A stretch of DNA of 64,000 nt from Talaromyces rugulosus (GCF_013368755.1 NC_049561.1:992001-1056000); one strand, 5' to 3'. Numbered from the stretch's first letter, positions 1 to 11,513 are shown. Translations and numbers: made by a program. The notes: generated by a model not told the origin, from the letters alone.

Positions 1-527
1 TCTAGACTCAGTTAACTCCTTTTGATAAACTACATGCAGAAGCTATTAGACATAAGAAATGAACTTGTATTGACAGGACATGAACTTACTATCCTTCTGG
101 ATCTGTAACTCGTTATCTATATAGACAAAAATATATATTACTGAACCAATCTCTATCTATTTACTGCTATTCTCTTTGTAGACTGGCTCTGTAATAAATA
201 GTACACAACATTTGAAGGTTAGAGGAAGTAGCTAACATCTACAGGCCACATTATCAATTATGTGTTTGTATTGTTTGCACTTGGCCAGGGCTGCCTTCTC
301 ATGCGATCTAGAGCCTCAATATGTGCTAACCTGCTTCGTCCAGCTTGACAATATATACAAGGAAAAACAAGTCAATTCCCCCACGTGCAGTCTTGCTAAG
401 ATGTACTGGTAAGTAGCCCTGCAGTGTTGCACTTGGATATTGACACATTCTCACCGTGACACACAACAGTCCAGCTTCCCCTCCTATCGAATATTCCATC
501 TCTAAACTAGGTGATAATGTGTACCAG
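1..527. other. AT-rich intergenic region, no gene seen
   Basis: I see no ORF with an ATG and family character here. The last 72 nt are open in frame with the downstream kinase-like gene but begin with GTG, so they may be 5' leader or the end of a spliced first exon. Confidence 0.5.
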
Positions 528-1469
528 ATGGGATCAAAATTTATTTGTGAAAAGACTGTTGGAGAAATTCCAGGAGATGCAATAGCTTCCTGGAAAGATT
601 GTGACGACACAACATACTATCTCCGCAAGGCCACGTCTAAAGAGTTGTCTTCGGCTGAGAAGCAGGAATTCAAAGATGTCATCTACCAAGCTGGAACGTC
701 TTCTTCTGTATGGTCAATCGGCACAAGCGTTATTTGCAAAGTCAAGACATGCTGTGACGAGATGGAATTGGAAAGCATCACTCTAGCCTTTGTTGCCGGC
801 AATCTCCCACACATGCCTATCCCCAAAGTTGTATTCTCATGGCGGGATACAGAGTGGAATCGCACTTTTCTCCTTCTGAAGCGGATCAAGGGGCAGACAT
901 TGCATTCTGCCTGGCCATCTCTTTCTTTGGAGCACAGAGATAAAATAGCAGCAACTATTTCTCGGTACTGCCGCGACATGGCGACATTACAAGCACCTGC
1001 ACTTCAAAGCGCTACAGGACTTGGAGTCCTTGAGCCATTCCTCAATGTGAATGCAGAAAACTCTCACCCGTCGTGGAAACCTCGGCTACTAGGACCGTTT
1101 CATCGTGGTGTCTTTGAGAAGTACATCCAAAGGATTTCAGAACAACCAGCGCCTCTGCTTGGAGATGTATTTCATTTCTATCACGCGGATCTAGGGCCAA
1201 CCAACATCATCGTCTCGGGAGATGGTGAAGTTACGGGCGTTTTGGATTGGGAATCTGCTGGCTTTTATCCAAAATATTGGATTTCCTTAAAGCCTTACAT
1301 GAGCGCAGGCTTTTCTCTTGGTTCCAAGGAGTCGCGCCGCGAATGGGTAGATCTCTTTGAAACAAAATTATCTGAAGTCGGCTTTGAACTTAATAGGGAG
1401 GATGTTAGGTGGTGTGAACAGTTACATATGGATTTCTTCGATGTGAACAAAGCGCTACTTGAAGATTGA
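528..1469 (+). CDS. Aminoglycoside phosphotransferase (APH)-like kinase
   Basis: Intronless frame of 313 codons from the first ATG. The open frame extends 24 codons further upstream, but that extension starts with GTG. The C-terminal half has the APH/choline-kinase catalytic loop H-A-D-L-G-P-T-N (HxDxxxxN), then V-L-D-W-E-S-A-G-F-Y-P, where the aspartate would bind metal. The N-terminal part has an IPIPK-like segment (P-H-M-P-I-P-K-V) and a hinge with L-L-L-K-R-I-K-G, both common in fungal APH proteins. The family phosphorylates small molecules or is catalytically uncharacterised, and the fungal members are greatly expanded. The substrate cannot be inferred. No operon-like partner is nearby. 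Confidence 0.75.
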   Translation: MGSKFICEKTVGEIPGDAIASWKDCDDTTYYLRKATSKELSSAEKQEFKDVIYQAGTSSSVWSIGTSVICKVKTCCDEMELESITLAFVAGNLPHMPIPKVVFSWRDTEWNRTFLLLKRIKGQTLHSAWPSLSLEHRDKIAATISRYCRDMATLQAPALQSATGLGVLEPFLNVNAENSHPSWKPRLLGPFHRGVFEKYIQRISEQPAPLLGDVFHFYHADLGPTNIIVSGDGEVTGVLDWESAGFYPKYWISLKPYMSAGFSLGSKESRREWVDLFETKLSEVGFELNREDVRWCEQLHMDFFDVNKALLED

Positions 1470-2466
1470 CGATTTTTCGACCCATTCTCGCAAGGCAATG
1501 CAGAAAGTCCATACAACTTGACCAATAGCTTGTCCTATGATGCCTATTTCTCTAGACTAACAGAAATACTATCGACGCTATAAGGATCAAAACTGGAATT
1601 CCGGATCTGAGTGCAATTTTCTATGCACCGTGCCCGCAGTTAAGAGTTCGTTTGCGGCGTTGAGAGGCGGAGTATTTGTTGCGGTGCCTAAAAACGCGAA
1701 GGGCAAGGAGATGTCTGCATCGACCTGGTCGTTGGAGACCTAGCAATCCTGGCTATTGGTGCTGCAGCAGAACGTGTTAATCGCGCCGCAACAATAGCTG
1801 CCGTAGCCGCATAGAGTGACGATAAGGACGGTTGCTGTCCTGTTGGCTGTGGCGTTGCCACTGTTCGTATTAATAGCCGGATGCCAACTGCACCACAAGA
1901 CATCAATTAATAGACACCTGTACTAGAAGTTATTTGTTCACTAGTGCTGCAAAAATAATAGCTCCCAAACATTTAAATCATAATAATAACGTTCGTATAG
2001 CCATGCGTCGTTAGTGGACCCCTATTTAGCGTTTTTTTAAAGTTGCCAAGCCCTAACCTTCAAAACATTGATGTGGACATTGACAGGATTCCCCTACATG
2101 GAGAGTTGAATAGTTTAAAAAGGCGCAAAGAACTATTTGACACGATGGATTTGTGGGGTGTGGTAGGGATGGTACTTTGCAAGGGATCTGTTTGCATCAT
2201 TCCGGAGAAATCTCCGACATACTACTATACTCTATCTAGCAGGATTAGACAGAGGAGAATTAGGGCTGGGAAACTAATGGCAGGATTTGCTGTGAACAAG
2301 TTGTCTTTTAGAGTGATGTGGCCTGGTTAGAAAGGATACATGTAATGAACTTGGTTCGATATATGTGAGGTCAATGGCTATTGTCTAAGAGGAAACCAAT
2401 AAATACACAAAGAAGCATAAGGAAGTATAAAATAAAACACCAAATATCAAGCAAATGTCAAAAAAA

Positions 2467-2505
<39 letters not shown>

Positions 2506-2521
2506 TCTCGTCCCTTCCAAA
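1470..2521. other. Intergenic region with short open frames and a poly-A tract
   Basis: A frame at 2043-2330 begins with TTG and has no recognisable domain. An Ala-rich open stretch near 1720-1815 is open on both strands. A 29-nt A run lies at 2470-2498, just beyond the stop of the next gene on the opposite strand. I call no gene here. Confidence 0.5.
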
Positions 2522-3181
2522 TCACTCAGGCCGATATTGGGCAATGACCTGGTTCGCATACTCCTCGGCCTCTTCCAGAGTTTGGTGTTCGGGAATCCCA
2601 TCCTCTATCTTTTGCCCAGCGTCTTCAAAAGCCTTGACGATACTCAACACATCTTTGCTAAGTTTCAGAGGTCGATGTTTCTGCTCCTCAAAGTCCTCCA
2701 GGATGTCCATTCCAAGGACGTGGCTCACCTTGTCTCTAATCCTCTCAATGGGCTCCTTCGGAAGCTGGCCGATATAGTAATGTTCGCGCAGATAAATTTC
2801 GTTCTCGCACTCCAGAAGCACCTGACCCAGGTAGGTTAGCAGCTTCATCAGTGTTAGCTCCTTCCCAGCCTCCTGGAGCCATTGGGCGATGGGGGGCTTT
2901 TCAACAAGAGCGGTCGGCTGGTTGTAGTCATCTGCGAATATGGTGTAGACACGGCGTCCGTAACTTCCTAGTGCACGCATATATTCGACATACTGGCAGG
3001 CTTGTATGACCCACTCTACCATGTCGAGTTCAGCATTCGGTAGAGATATCATCTTCCCCTCAGCAGTTACCTCGCTACTCATGACATTTATGAGCGTATC
3101 CATGGCTTTGCGGACATTTGGGGGAAAGTCAGCCGTCTCGTTGAAAGAACTCAACCAATAATTTTTCCTCGAAGCACTCAT
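2522..3181 (-). CDS. Hypothetical protein, paralogue A of a divergent pair (219 aa)
   Basis: Single-exon frame of 219 codons starting at the ATG at 3181-3179. I do not recognise the family. It is helical-looking and acidic, with the motif E-I-Y-L-R-E-H-Y-Y near residue 130 and an E-E-A-E-E-Y-A C-terminus. The divergent gene at 4326-4985 has exactly the same length and a matching layout: an F-x-P N-terminal region, a P-P-x-x-x-W-L block, the V/I-x-L-R-E-K/H-Y block and an acidic Ala-rich end. The frame stays open upstream through a C run and an (ATC)n repeat read as poly-Pro and poly-His, but without an ATG there. The homologous start in the paralogue supports 3181. Confidence 0.7.
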   Translation of the reverse strand: MSASRKNYWLSSFNETADFPPNVRKAMDTLINVMSSEVTAEGKMISLPNAELDMVEWVIQACQYVEYMRALGSYGRRVYTIFADDYNQPTALVEKPPIAQWLQEAGKELTLMKLLTYLGQVLLECENEIYLREHYYIGQLPKEPIERIRDKVSHVLGMDILEDFEEQKHRPLKLSKDVLSIVKAFEDAGQKIEDGIPEHQTLEEAEEYANQVIAQYRPE

Positions 3182-3193
3182 GTTGTCGTTTGG

Positions 3194-3202
<9 letters not shown>

Positions 3203-3227
<25 letters not shown>

Positions 3228-3229
3228 GG
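3203..3229. repeat. 27-nt homopolymeric G tract
   Basis: A run of about 27 G on the + strand, 22 nt upstream of the ATG of paralogue A, so the leader of that gene would carry a C run. The matching position in the inverted paralogue has no such tract. Length may be affected by assembly. Confidence 0.9.
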
Positions 3230-3296
3230 TTTGGTTGCGTTTGTGTCAGTGATTTGTTTCCTTGCGAGATGTGTATACCAGGTGGTCAATTGATAC

Positions 3297-3297
<1 letters not shown>

Positions 3298-3375
<78 letters not shown>
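3298..3375. repeat. (GAT)26 / (ATC)26 trinucleotide microsatellite
   Basis: Twenty-six uninterrupted GAT units on the + strand, that is ATC in the sense of paralogue A's leader. Next to it on the gene's strand is the sequence CAGTATC. The paralogue at 4326 has only a short imperfect ATC/TTC run at the equivalent place (about 4238-4262), so this copy looks expanded. Confidence 0.95.
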
Positions 3376-3471
3376 ATATAGAAGACAATGAGAAATGATT
3401 TATACCTACATTGTTGACCTTTTCGATGTATATTTTTCAAGGATCTTTCCGTCGAGCTTTTATATTAAAAT

Positions 3472-4130
3472 ACCCACTTTGTATATTTAGACGTAGAAGG
3501 GAAAGTCGAAATTGAATACTCTGAGAGAGATATCAGAAAGAATGCAAGCAAACATGAATGAAATACACAGTCATTCAAGTCTTTATGACTAGACAAAAAT
3601 CACATAGATATTAGTTCTGTAAACCATCCCGAATTGTTAAATAGTCCAATTATGACTAGGCGTCAAATGATTTGTATACCGCCTTACTAAAGGAAAATAC
3701 ATTCCTTGTAGCAAATAACTCAAGCTATTCTCTATGAATAGATGATGCAAGTCATTCTTTATGGCGGAACAGCCCAGTTAATATTTGCACCGCAGCCACT
3801 GTGTTTCATCTGAAGCCAACACCTATGTAATATTCTTGAAATGTTTTGAACCAACTCATATCTATACAAAAATGAGAAATATATATTGAATTTTTTTACT
3901 TGGCTTAATATGAGTCAAATTAAATGAGTTTTCTTTTACCATAGTGATGGATTTCTGAAATTTATACTAATATGACTCGACAAATGACTCGACAAAGATA
4001 TGACTTGATCGTTGTAAATTGCAAAGAAAAAGATGTAAAGCATATGGAACTTTCTTTCTTTCTGATATCTTTCTCAGAGCATTCAGTTTTGATCTTTAGT
4101 TTTATATCTAAATACATTGACAAAGTGAGT
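3472..4130. repeat. Inverted duplicate promoters of the divergent paralogue pair
   Basis: The segment 3472-3545 matches the reverse complement of 4050-4130. Shared blocks include CACTTTGT, TATTTAGA and an almost identical GAG..GATATCAGAAAGAA core. Similarity continues outward to both start codons (ATC-rich stretch, CAGTATC, GAAACARATCACT, AACATGARTGCT). The central part is AT-rich and diverged. The structure implies an ancestral inverted duplication that included gene and promoter. Confidence 0.75.
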
Positions 4131-4325
4131 ACTCTGTGATAATGAAATTCAAGGGAAACATCGCGAAAAGGCATAGCAAAAAAGGTTGTCAAGAGAGATA
4201 TAAATTTGACCTTGATAACACCCTGCTCTCTTTTCTATCATCATCTTCATCAGTATCATCTTGCAGCATAACACGAAACAGATCACTAACAATCAGAAAA
4301 ATAGCAAAGAAGATAACCGCCCAAC

Positions 4326-4985
4326 ATGAATGCTTTGGAAATCCCCACTGCATTTCTCCCCAGGGCAATCCGGACGTTAATGAAGAACCTCAAGCGCATC
4401 GAGGCTAGTATCAGACAGAATGGAGAGAGGTCTGCCGACGACCTTATCGAAGCCGGTAAACTCTACGAAGAGTTCCTACAGTTCGTCATAAAGCACGGCG
4501 AGACGACCGAAGCGTATCGGCGCAGTTCTCGTCCGAGCCGTATTAGAAACAAGGACATAGAAGTAGACGAAAATGAACCGCCTTCCACCACCGAGTGGCT
4601 GGCTTCTTTTGCGTCGCGTTCTGAGCCCGACAACCTTCCAAGCCCGGACGAGATGCAGGATTACATTAGGCAGATGATCTATATATTGGATGTGGAGGTC
4701 CGACTGCGTGAAAAATACAACGTGGAGAGGTTGAAAGCCAGGCCGGTTCAGCATCTGAGAGATGTGCTTGACATGTTTATTTCACAACTGAATATCCCGT
4801 CTAGAATCAAGTTGATCGGTGGGGGACCTGTGCGAATGACAGAGGCAATTGCCGGGATAACACAAATCATTAACTCCCTTGGGTCAAATATAGACGAGTT
4901 GCTTCCTTTGTACCCAGATGAGGATGCGGCTGCGGCGGATGCGGATAGGATGATTGCCGAAATGATGGCGGAGAATGGCGAGTGA
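4326..4985 (+). CDS. Hypothetical protein, paralogue B of a divergent pair (219 aa)
   Basis: Single-exon frame of 219 codons with an ATG in good context (CCAACATGAAT). It shares length and motif order with the protein encoded divergently at 2522-3181: an N-terminal L-P-R-A-I-R helix, a P-P-S-T-T-E-W-L block, the central V-E-V-R-L-R-E-K-Y motif and an Ala/Asp-rich C-terminus ending M-M-A-E-N-G-E. There is no signal peptide or membrane span. The function is unknown to me. Both copies keep open frames, which suggests both are or were recently under selection. Confidence 0.7.
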   Translation: MNALEIPTAFLPRAIRTLMKNLKRIEASIRQNGERSADDLIEAGKLYEEFLQFVIKHGETTEAYRRSSRPSRIRNKDIEVDENEPPSTTEWLASFASRSEPDNLPSPDEMQDYIRQMIYILDVEVRLREKYNVERLKARPVQHLRDVLDMFISQLNIPSRIKLIGGGPVRMTEAIAGITQIINSLGSNIDELLPLYPDEDAAAADADRMIAEMMAENGE

Positions 4986-5570
4986 TTTTTGATATTTTGA
5001 CATTTTGATATTTGTTTGATATTTGGTGTTTGTTAGCTTGTTGGATGGTTGTCTTTATCCTTATATTCCTTATTATTCTTTCTAGTATTAGCTCGCAATA
5101 ATCCACAAAAATCATCACTTCCACCTTCTTCTTTACTCTGACCATCCCCAAGCCAACACATATCCACCATTGTTCTCTGCCTTGAGCTTTGGAGAGAATG
5201 CGGCAAAAAGGTTCGGACTAGGCGCCATAGACAGGGCCCTTGAAGAGTAATTTCTATAGGGACTATTCCCACTCGAGCGGAAATTGCCATGTTCCGTTGC
5301 AGTTCAGTTCGCATCGGCCCTACTACATACGCCAGCTAGCATAATCAATCGGCGCAATTCTATGCAAGGGCAGTGATGTCGTTATCGTATTGCGTCGACA
5401 AAAATAATAGCTCCCAATAGTAGAACAATTTAAAACGGGATGTCATCCTAAAATTAAAGACATAAGATAATACTCAGATCCGAAAAAGTCCTCAAACTCC
5501 ATTCCGTTGGGTATATACATCAAAATAACAATCATCACGCGAAAGAGAGATAAAGAAAAGGCACACAGTA
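4986..5570. other. Convergent intergenic region
   Basis: Region between two convergent genes. It is AT-rich just after the paralogue B stop (TTTTGATATTTTGACATTTTGATATTTG-like direct repeats) and otherwise featureless. No gene supported. Confidence 0.5.
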
Positions 5571-6909
5571 CTATGAATTGGCCTTCATTGTTCCACATGC
5601 CGAGCATGTCCACCACTCGGTTTCCATGAATGCGCCGCAGACATGACACAGCCAGCCGAGAGGCCGCTTCGATTTGCTATTTTCCCAAGCAGCCATTTTT
5701 TCCGAGGTATCCTTCTTAAACGAAAGCACACGGCTACTAGACGAGTCAGAGGAAACGCTATGTTGCGACTTTGACAGCCTCCTTTTGGCAGTGTTTGGTG
5801 CGGAGTTTTGGACAAGTCGGGACTGGGTGGTCAGTAAAGCGGCAGGGCGTTCAGAGCCGCATGCATCACAGCAAAGATAAGTGGATGGATTGTTGAGGGT
5901 GCAGGTTGGACAAGACCATTGTGTCTTGTCCAGTTCATCATCATTGTTTTTTGCGGTATTGTTTGGCTCAGAGTCAGATAGCGTTCGTGTAGTTGAAATG
6001 AGCTGCCTGCGTGGCTTGGAATGCTCTGGAATCGGGGGTGCATTGGGATAAACACTGCCTCGAGGACCAGCTGGGTTTCTCTGGCTGGGAGGCACGTATA
6101 AGGAGCCCCATTTTGAGCGCTCATCCTCTTGGATCATCTCAATATAAGCCTCCATGATGGCCCGTTCGTTTGCATCATCTTCCTCGGCTTTGGTTCGGAA
6201 GCCGTTCCGAGATGCCTCTTCGGCGAGCTTTTCGCCTTCGCTCGAGCCCGAGGCGCATCCATTTGTGACATCTATCCGTCGCTGGGCAGCATCTGCAATG
6301 ACCCTTCGCACATCTGATCCTTTAAGAAGAGGTGCTCCTCCGAGCTTCTGTCCAGAGCCAGCTCCCAAGGTTCGCCTTCGCTCGGCCGCGGCACGGGCTA
6401 CTCGTCGAGCTTCGTCCACAGGCATTCTACGACCACCAAGACGTTTTCCTTCTGAAAGAAATCCTTCGCCGGTATATCCTTTAATGACAAGCTCTTCATG
6501 CTCATCACGAAGCTGGTTCCAGAGCGCATGGAAGTCTTTGTTGTGAGGACCATGGACAATATGACATAGCCTATCATCTATATCAGGAAAAGGAGCGCTA
6601 TGAAATCAGAATCATGGTAGCTTACTCATGCAGCATTGTATCAACGACCTGCTCAAGAGGCAAAAACTGTCGCTCATCACTAGGATAACGTAGTCTGAGA
6701 CAGATCTTTTGGCCGGCATTGACATTAAGACCGAGCAAGTTTCTCTGTCGTGGATAAAACTCAGACAAAGTTCCCACCTTCCAGCCGCGCTGTCGCATAA
6801 TCGGCTTGACTAGCGAGGCCACTTTGCGGAGCACAAGCAGGGCTTCTGCTTCCCTAGGCCGGTGTTTATCATGTTGATACTCAATAACTAAAGGGTCGAG
6901 TTCGTGCAT
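5571..6909 (-). CDS. wss1: Wss1/SPRTN-like metalloprotease (WLM domain, RanBP2 zinc fingers)
   Basis: Two exons, 6626-6909 and 5571-6570, giving 427 aa. The intron at 6571-6625 (GTAAGC..ATAG) splits the active site, and joining restores HELCHIVHGPH at residues 94-104, the WLM zinc-protease signature. The N-terminus starts directly with H-E-L-D-P-L-V and continues through a W-K-V-G-T-L block and N-L-L-G-L-N-V-N, both typical of the family. Near the C-terminus are two RanBP2-type Cys4 zinc fingers (W-S-C-P-T-C..C-C-D-A-C and L-C-H-V-C..C-S-A-C), the last at the extreme end. Wss1/SPRTN proteases clear DNA-protein crosslinks and bind SUMO or ubiquitin systems. The ATG at 6909 has a CACC context. 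An upstream in-frame GTG at 6966 is not used here. Confidence 0.9.
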
Positions 6910-7500
6910 GGTGAAATTTATTCGATAACTCGATATGGCAGGGCAGACGATTGTCTTGGTCTCCACTCAGAAGGAGAGATGAACTACATCTGTTTGTCGT
7001 GATACGGAGATCGAAGACTGAAAGAGTGGTAGATGGATCCAGAAACAGCTTTGTAATCTGGATGGGCTCAGTCAGAAATAGGCACCCGTACGTGACACGT
7101 CGCCCTGCAAAAAACAAATACAAACCGGCGATTGGATGCTGAACGCAACGGCACAATTTCCAGAAAATGCCGACAAAAAGTCGACGACCTCTAAGACTTG
7201 TACGGAACAAAAGAAAGAAACCGTTTGTTCGTAGCCCCCAGGTGGCGACTCCCGACGCGTGGTCACGTGCCGACCCTAAAAGGGTTATATGAGACTGCAA
7301 GCCCTAAGTTGGCCTTGAATCATGGTTTGTTCAACTAGTAGACAGGATAAGTTGGTGCATTTGAGGCAGTAGTTTTATATATATACTTACTTTAGTCATG
7401 TATCTATCTACAATTGAAAGGGTGAATTGTTTCCTGCTAAATGGAATATGCATTGATTGATATAAAAAAACATCGTAACTGCGTGATTGTCCACAATTGT
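6910..7500. other. Intergenic region, promoter of the WLM protease gene
   Basis: Lies between the protease start and the stop of a minus-strand regulator gene, so it holds the protease promoter and the regulator's 3' end. Short overlapping ORFs have no domain character. A TA-rich stretch is at 7375-7400. Confidence 0.5.
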
Positions 7501-9723
7501 TCAAGAAACAGGCCCAGAAGCAAAATCCAGCCCAATGGTCCCCCAGTCAAAAGCCTCATCCATGCCCCCGAGATCCATGACGGATAAATCACCAAATCCT
7601 GGGAAATATCTGTCACTAATTGGCAACTCAGGAAGGTCAAACAGTGGCGGGGTTTTCAGTTCAGTCTCTAGCGAGTTTTCAGTCGTACCGCTCAAATGGC
7701 CTGCCGATGTGTTTGCCGGTGATATCTCATGAGTCACGGTGTCTCCATCGAAGCTCGATAGTGGTCGACTTAGATGAGGTATTTTTTCTTGCACCGGCAG
7801 TGGGAGCTTTGTCACAAGTTTTGACAGAGTTCTGTAACATACCACGGCAGTTTTGGCAGAATACTGGGTCTGTTTCACCATGTCTAGTACTGAGCTGATG
7901 CTTTCAATGACTTCTTCCCGTCGAGAAAGCTTGAAATCAATGTCATACATCATTGCAGAGCAAAGAGTAGCGATTGTATCAAACATCACAAAGATGACCA
8001 AATGGAATTTCGAGTGGATAGGGTACGCCAGATCATAGAACTGATGCGAGATGTGGACAAGTGCCAAGGCGCAGTCAACCCCTGAATTCGCGAGCGTGGG
8101 ATCGGAATTGGCATTGCTTTCGTAGGGCTTTCCGATAAGATACGGCTTCAGTTGCTGAAACATTATCATGCGCCCTATAGTATGAAGTTGAAGTCTTTGT
8201 GAAAACACATAGGGATACTCTTCATCCCACTGTGTATCTGGGTTCGAGAGGCGGTATAACGGTGGAAAGGATTCAAACCAACTGTCGATTACTTGCTTGA
8301 TAATAAGTACTTGAGAAGAAGGAACGATATCCTGGTCAATGTTCGTTATCTTCGTCAAGTCTTGAATCAATTGACACTGGAAAATCATATGCGTGATCGG
8401 AGATGGCGGATTTTGACTATCCCCAAAAGTATTTTCTAGTCTTCCTGTTGGTAATTCAAATTTGCCACTGCTTATTATGAGCGGTCGGGAGAGAGATGCC
8501 GACATCTGCCTATATATTTATTTTAGCTATTACTTTTAAAGAAGTTAGAAGATAGATGTTTCATACCAGTCCCATATATAGAGAATGCACCAAACTCTCC
8601 TTCTCATCTCACATTCAAAATCCGAATAGCGTTTATTGAACGCATCTCTATGCATTCCTAGGCTATATTAGGCAAAGTCATAATTTATTATCGTTGAGGG
8701 AGTATCCACTCACCTAATTCCTGAGCTTTATGTATTGCAGATCCCAAAACCTGCCAGGACTCCGCAAACAATGCCTCTATCTTGAACCAGGAAGCTGTCA
8801 AGAACAATTGCTGAACAAGAGTTAAGCTTCCCTTCCCCGACGGTATTTTCGAGCTAAGCTGTTGGGCGGCTTCATGATACCGTTGGGATAGACTCTGTGT
8901 TTTCTCTCCCAGCTCGATTTCAAGCTTTTTGCGTAGCTCACCACCAACTGATTGCGTGGCGCATGCACAGACGCGAAGAAGTAGACTGGTAAAGGCAGCG
9001 TCTAGTTTCTGTCCATTGGTTCGTTTCGTCCACCATGCGGCATAGTCCTGAGAGAACTTTAGAGGGAAAAGAATGTAATATTGGTAATTAACCTCTTTTA
9101 AGAAGTGTTGCACCAGAGAATCTGCTACCAGTCAGAGATAGTCCGGGAGAAAGCAAGCCCAAGCCTTTCACCCACCTGCGTAAGGTTTTGGGGGTATAAA
9201 GCTCAGAAAGTTTGCCGTATCGGACGTGAAAAAGTCACAGTCAGCATCACTTTTGGAGGCCGGAGAAAGAATGAAGTTCTCTTCAAAAGGCATGTATCCT
9301 AGAGCCCGGAACCCCTCATCGTCTGGTAAAGTGGGTTCATCTGAGCGGACCAGAACATCATCTGTGATCACGGGAGCGTGAGGTTTTGGTGTTCCTGATA
9401 GTTTTCTAAACGTATCATTAGCTTCAGCATACAGCTATTACGCTATCCGAATACCTTTTGTGCCCATTTGAGGGTTTGCTAACCCTGTTGGGTTTCCTTC
9501 CAGCAACGACAAATTCACAAAGATGAGATATGTTTCTTGATTGGCAGTGATTACACGGCCATTCACGACTGCACTGTATGTATCTCAGCACACTGTTCCT
9601 TGTCAAACTAACGTTGACATTTCAACATATGAATGTTGTGGCGTTGATGCTTACTTTTTGTTTCCGGCGCTGACACTCTGTACACGATGTCGAGGCTTTT
9701 CCGATTCGGTTTCCCTCATTCAT
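7501..9723 (-). CDS. Zn2Cys6 fungal transcription factor (641 aa)
   Basis: Six exons by splice reading: 9655-9723, 9455-9573, 9176-9405, 8714-9121, 8567-8657 and 7501-8509. The frame is 1926 nt with all phases consistent. The zinc cluster spans the first intron: C-T-E-C-Q-R-R-K-Q-K then C-S-R-E-W-P-C-N-H-C, spacing C-x2-C-x6-C-x5-C-x2-C-x8-C. The middle has the fungal-specific transcription-factor domain, with the hallmark G-M-H-R-D joined across the fourth intron and E-C-E-M-R-R-R-V-W-C-I-L-Y-I-W-D-W in exon 5. This is a nuclear DNA-binding regulator whose target pathway is not evident. Neighbours are conserved housekeeping genes, so a local pathway role is not implied. Confidence 0.88.
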
Positions 9724-9946
9724 CACGCTACATTATTCAATGAACGCAACATTTGAAGAGAAAAAAAGCAAGCAACTGATGAAAAGGAGGAAAGAATTGT
9801 ATGGAAAGCGGATCAATGCGGAGTAGGGATCATGTGACGCTCCGGCGATATCGAAGAACGTATCGCCGAGTAGATTTTCCCGTCCACCCATTCTCAACTT
9901 TTTTTCTCTCTTTCTCCATGAGCGCGTTTATTACCATCAAAACGAA

Positions 9947-11513
9947 ATGACGAGCGATGATCAGTTCTTCTTCGATTTCGTGAGTATACACGGAAATCCC
10001 AACTAGACTAGACTGTCCTGTTTCTGACGATGCTTTCTTCTTCCAGCTTGCCTCGATACCCCATGACGTAAAGCGATACTCGGCGGACGTCGCTGATGCT
10101 ATCGATCGCCACGTCGACTATGCGGCCACCGCGGTCAAGGACACCTTGACTGTCTATCTACCTTCTATAATAAAACCCGGCACTCGAGATGTTAGTTTAT
10201 TGCATCCACCCAAACCGCTCTCAGTGCCCGAGCGCGTCTACAACTGGGTTTTGCGCAACAGGGCGTGGACGGCGGCGCTTATAGCCTTCTTTGGAACTGG
10301 CAGTGTCCTGCTCCTGGGCAGTAGGGTATTTGATCAACGCAAACGCAGGGCGAGGCGGGCTGGAAATGGGGCTCGAAAAGAGATTGTCGGTATGTGGTAG
10401 TCGGGGTTCTTGTGACAGTGGGCTTTGGATACTAACAAGTCGTCTGTCTAGTCATCGCGGGATCTCCTCATGAGCCCATGACGAGAGCAATCGCCGAAGA
10501 CCTTGAGCGCCGTGGCTTTATTGTTTATGTGGTTGTTCAATCCGCGGAGGAAGAGCATATAATTCAAACACAAAACCGATCAGATATCCGAGCCCTACAT
10601 CTCGACATAACGACTGTAAGAACTGGTGTTTTGGAGTTTGGATGACTATCATGGCTGACTAGAGATACAGACTCCTTCCACCCCATCGGAAATACACCCT
10701 GCACTTCACGGAATCTTCTCCCTCATATCACACGCGCAATCGCCGGCTCCTGGTATCCAGCCTCACACCTGCCAACTAAGCGGGCTGATCATCCTCCCTT
10801 CGCTGAATTATCCCACTGGTCCGTTACCGACGATCCCCGCATCAAGTTGGGCAGATACAGTCAACACTCGACTCCTTTCACCTATACTGATCACCCAAAT
10901 GTTCATGCCTCTCCTCACACATCGGAATCATAGCAGCTCCATCCTTTTCCTTTATCCATCCATCTCCTCCTCCCTATCGGCACCTTATGCTGGACCTGAG
11001 GTAGCCATCACGCGGGCTCTGTCCGGGTTTGCGACTTCATTGCGACAAGAGCTTCGCCTGTTACAATTCGCCAATGGCGCTTCGTGTAATATTGATGTGG
11101 TTGAAATGCGGCTCGGCAATCTTGACTTGGGCTCACAATATCGCGTGTCTCAGGTCACTGGCACCGAGATTCTTGCATGGAGCCCTCAACAGCGAGCCCT
11201 GTATGGACAGTCGTACATGTCGAGTATCGAGCAGCGGCCGATGGCAGCTCACGGACCCGGTGCGATCCGCGGCTCGTCTGCGCGCGTCCTCTACAATGCG
11301 GTGTTTGACAGCCTGGCGCCACCGCAAAAGTCCCTCTTTGGAAATAAGAAGAGGAGAAAGCCCGTTGTCTTTGTCGGACGCGGGTCTCGTTCATACGGCA
11401 TTATTGGCCAGTGGGTTCCTTCTGGTATTATTGGTTTCATGTTAGGATATGGAAATTCTCCCAGTACGGTTTCGAGCGGCGCAAGCAGCGAAACGGGATG
11501 GGAGAGGGTTTAA
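9947..11513 (+). CDS. DUF1776 family protein, SDR-like with membrane span (460 aa)
   Basis: Four exons: 9947-9979, 10047-10389, 10452-10615 and 10671-11513, all phases consistent. The N-terminal region is followed by a hydrophobic span near residues 77-97 (A-L-I-A-F-F-G-T-G-S-V-L-L-L) and a basic stretch. Next comes a Rossmann-like segment V-V-I-A-G-S-P-H-E-P-M-T-R-A-I-A-E-D-L-E-R-R-G with downstream S-D-I-R-A-L-H-L-D-I and Y-A-G-P-E-V-A-I-T-R-A-L-S. This fits short-chain-dehydrogenase-derived DUF1776 proteins of fungi. The C-terminus has a second hydrophobic patch. Function is uncharacterised; I recognise the family by pattern only. It is divergent from the Zn2Cys6 gene across 223 bp. Confidence 0.82.

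Noticed and set aside
2522..3388. 288-residue open frame with poly-His and poly-Pro N-terminus
   Set aside because: The extension reads through a microsatellite and a homopolymer and has no ATG of its own. The inverted paralogue has a matching start at the ATG used here.
6910..6966. Upstream extension of the WLM protease frame
   Set aside because: It begins with GTG. The first ATG at 6909 gives the usual family N-terminus.
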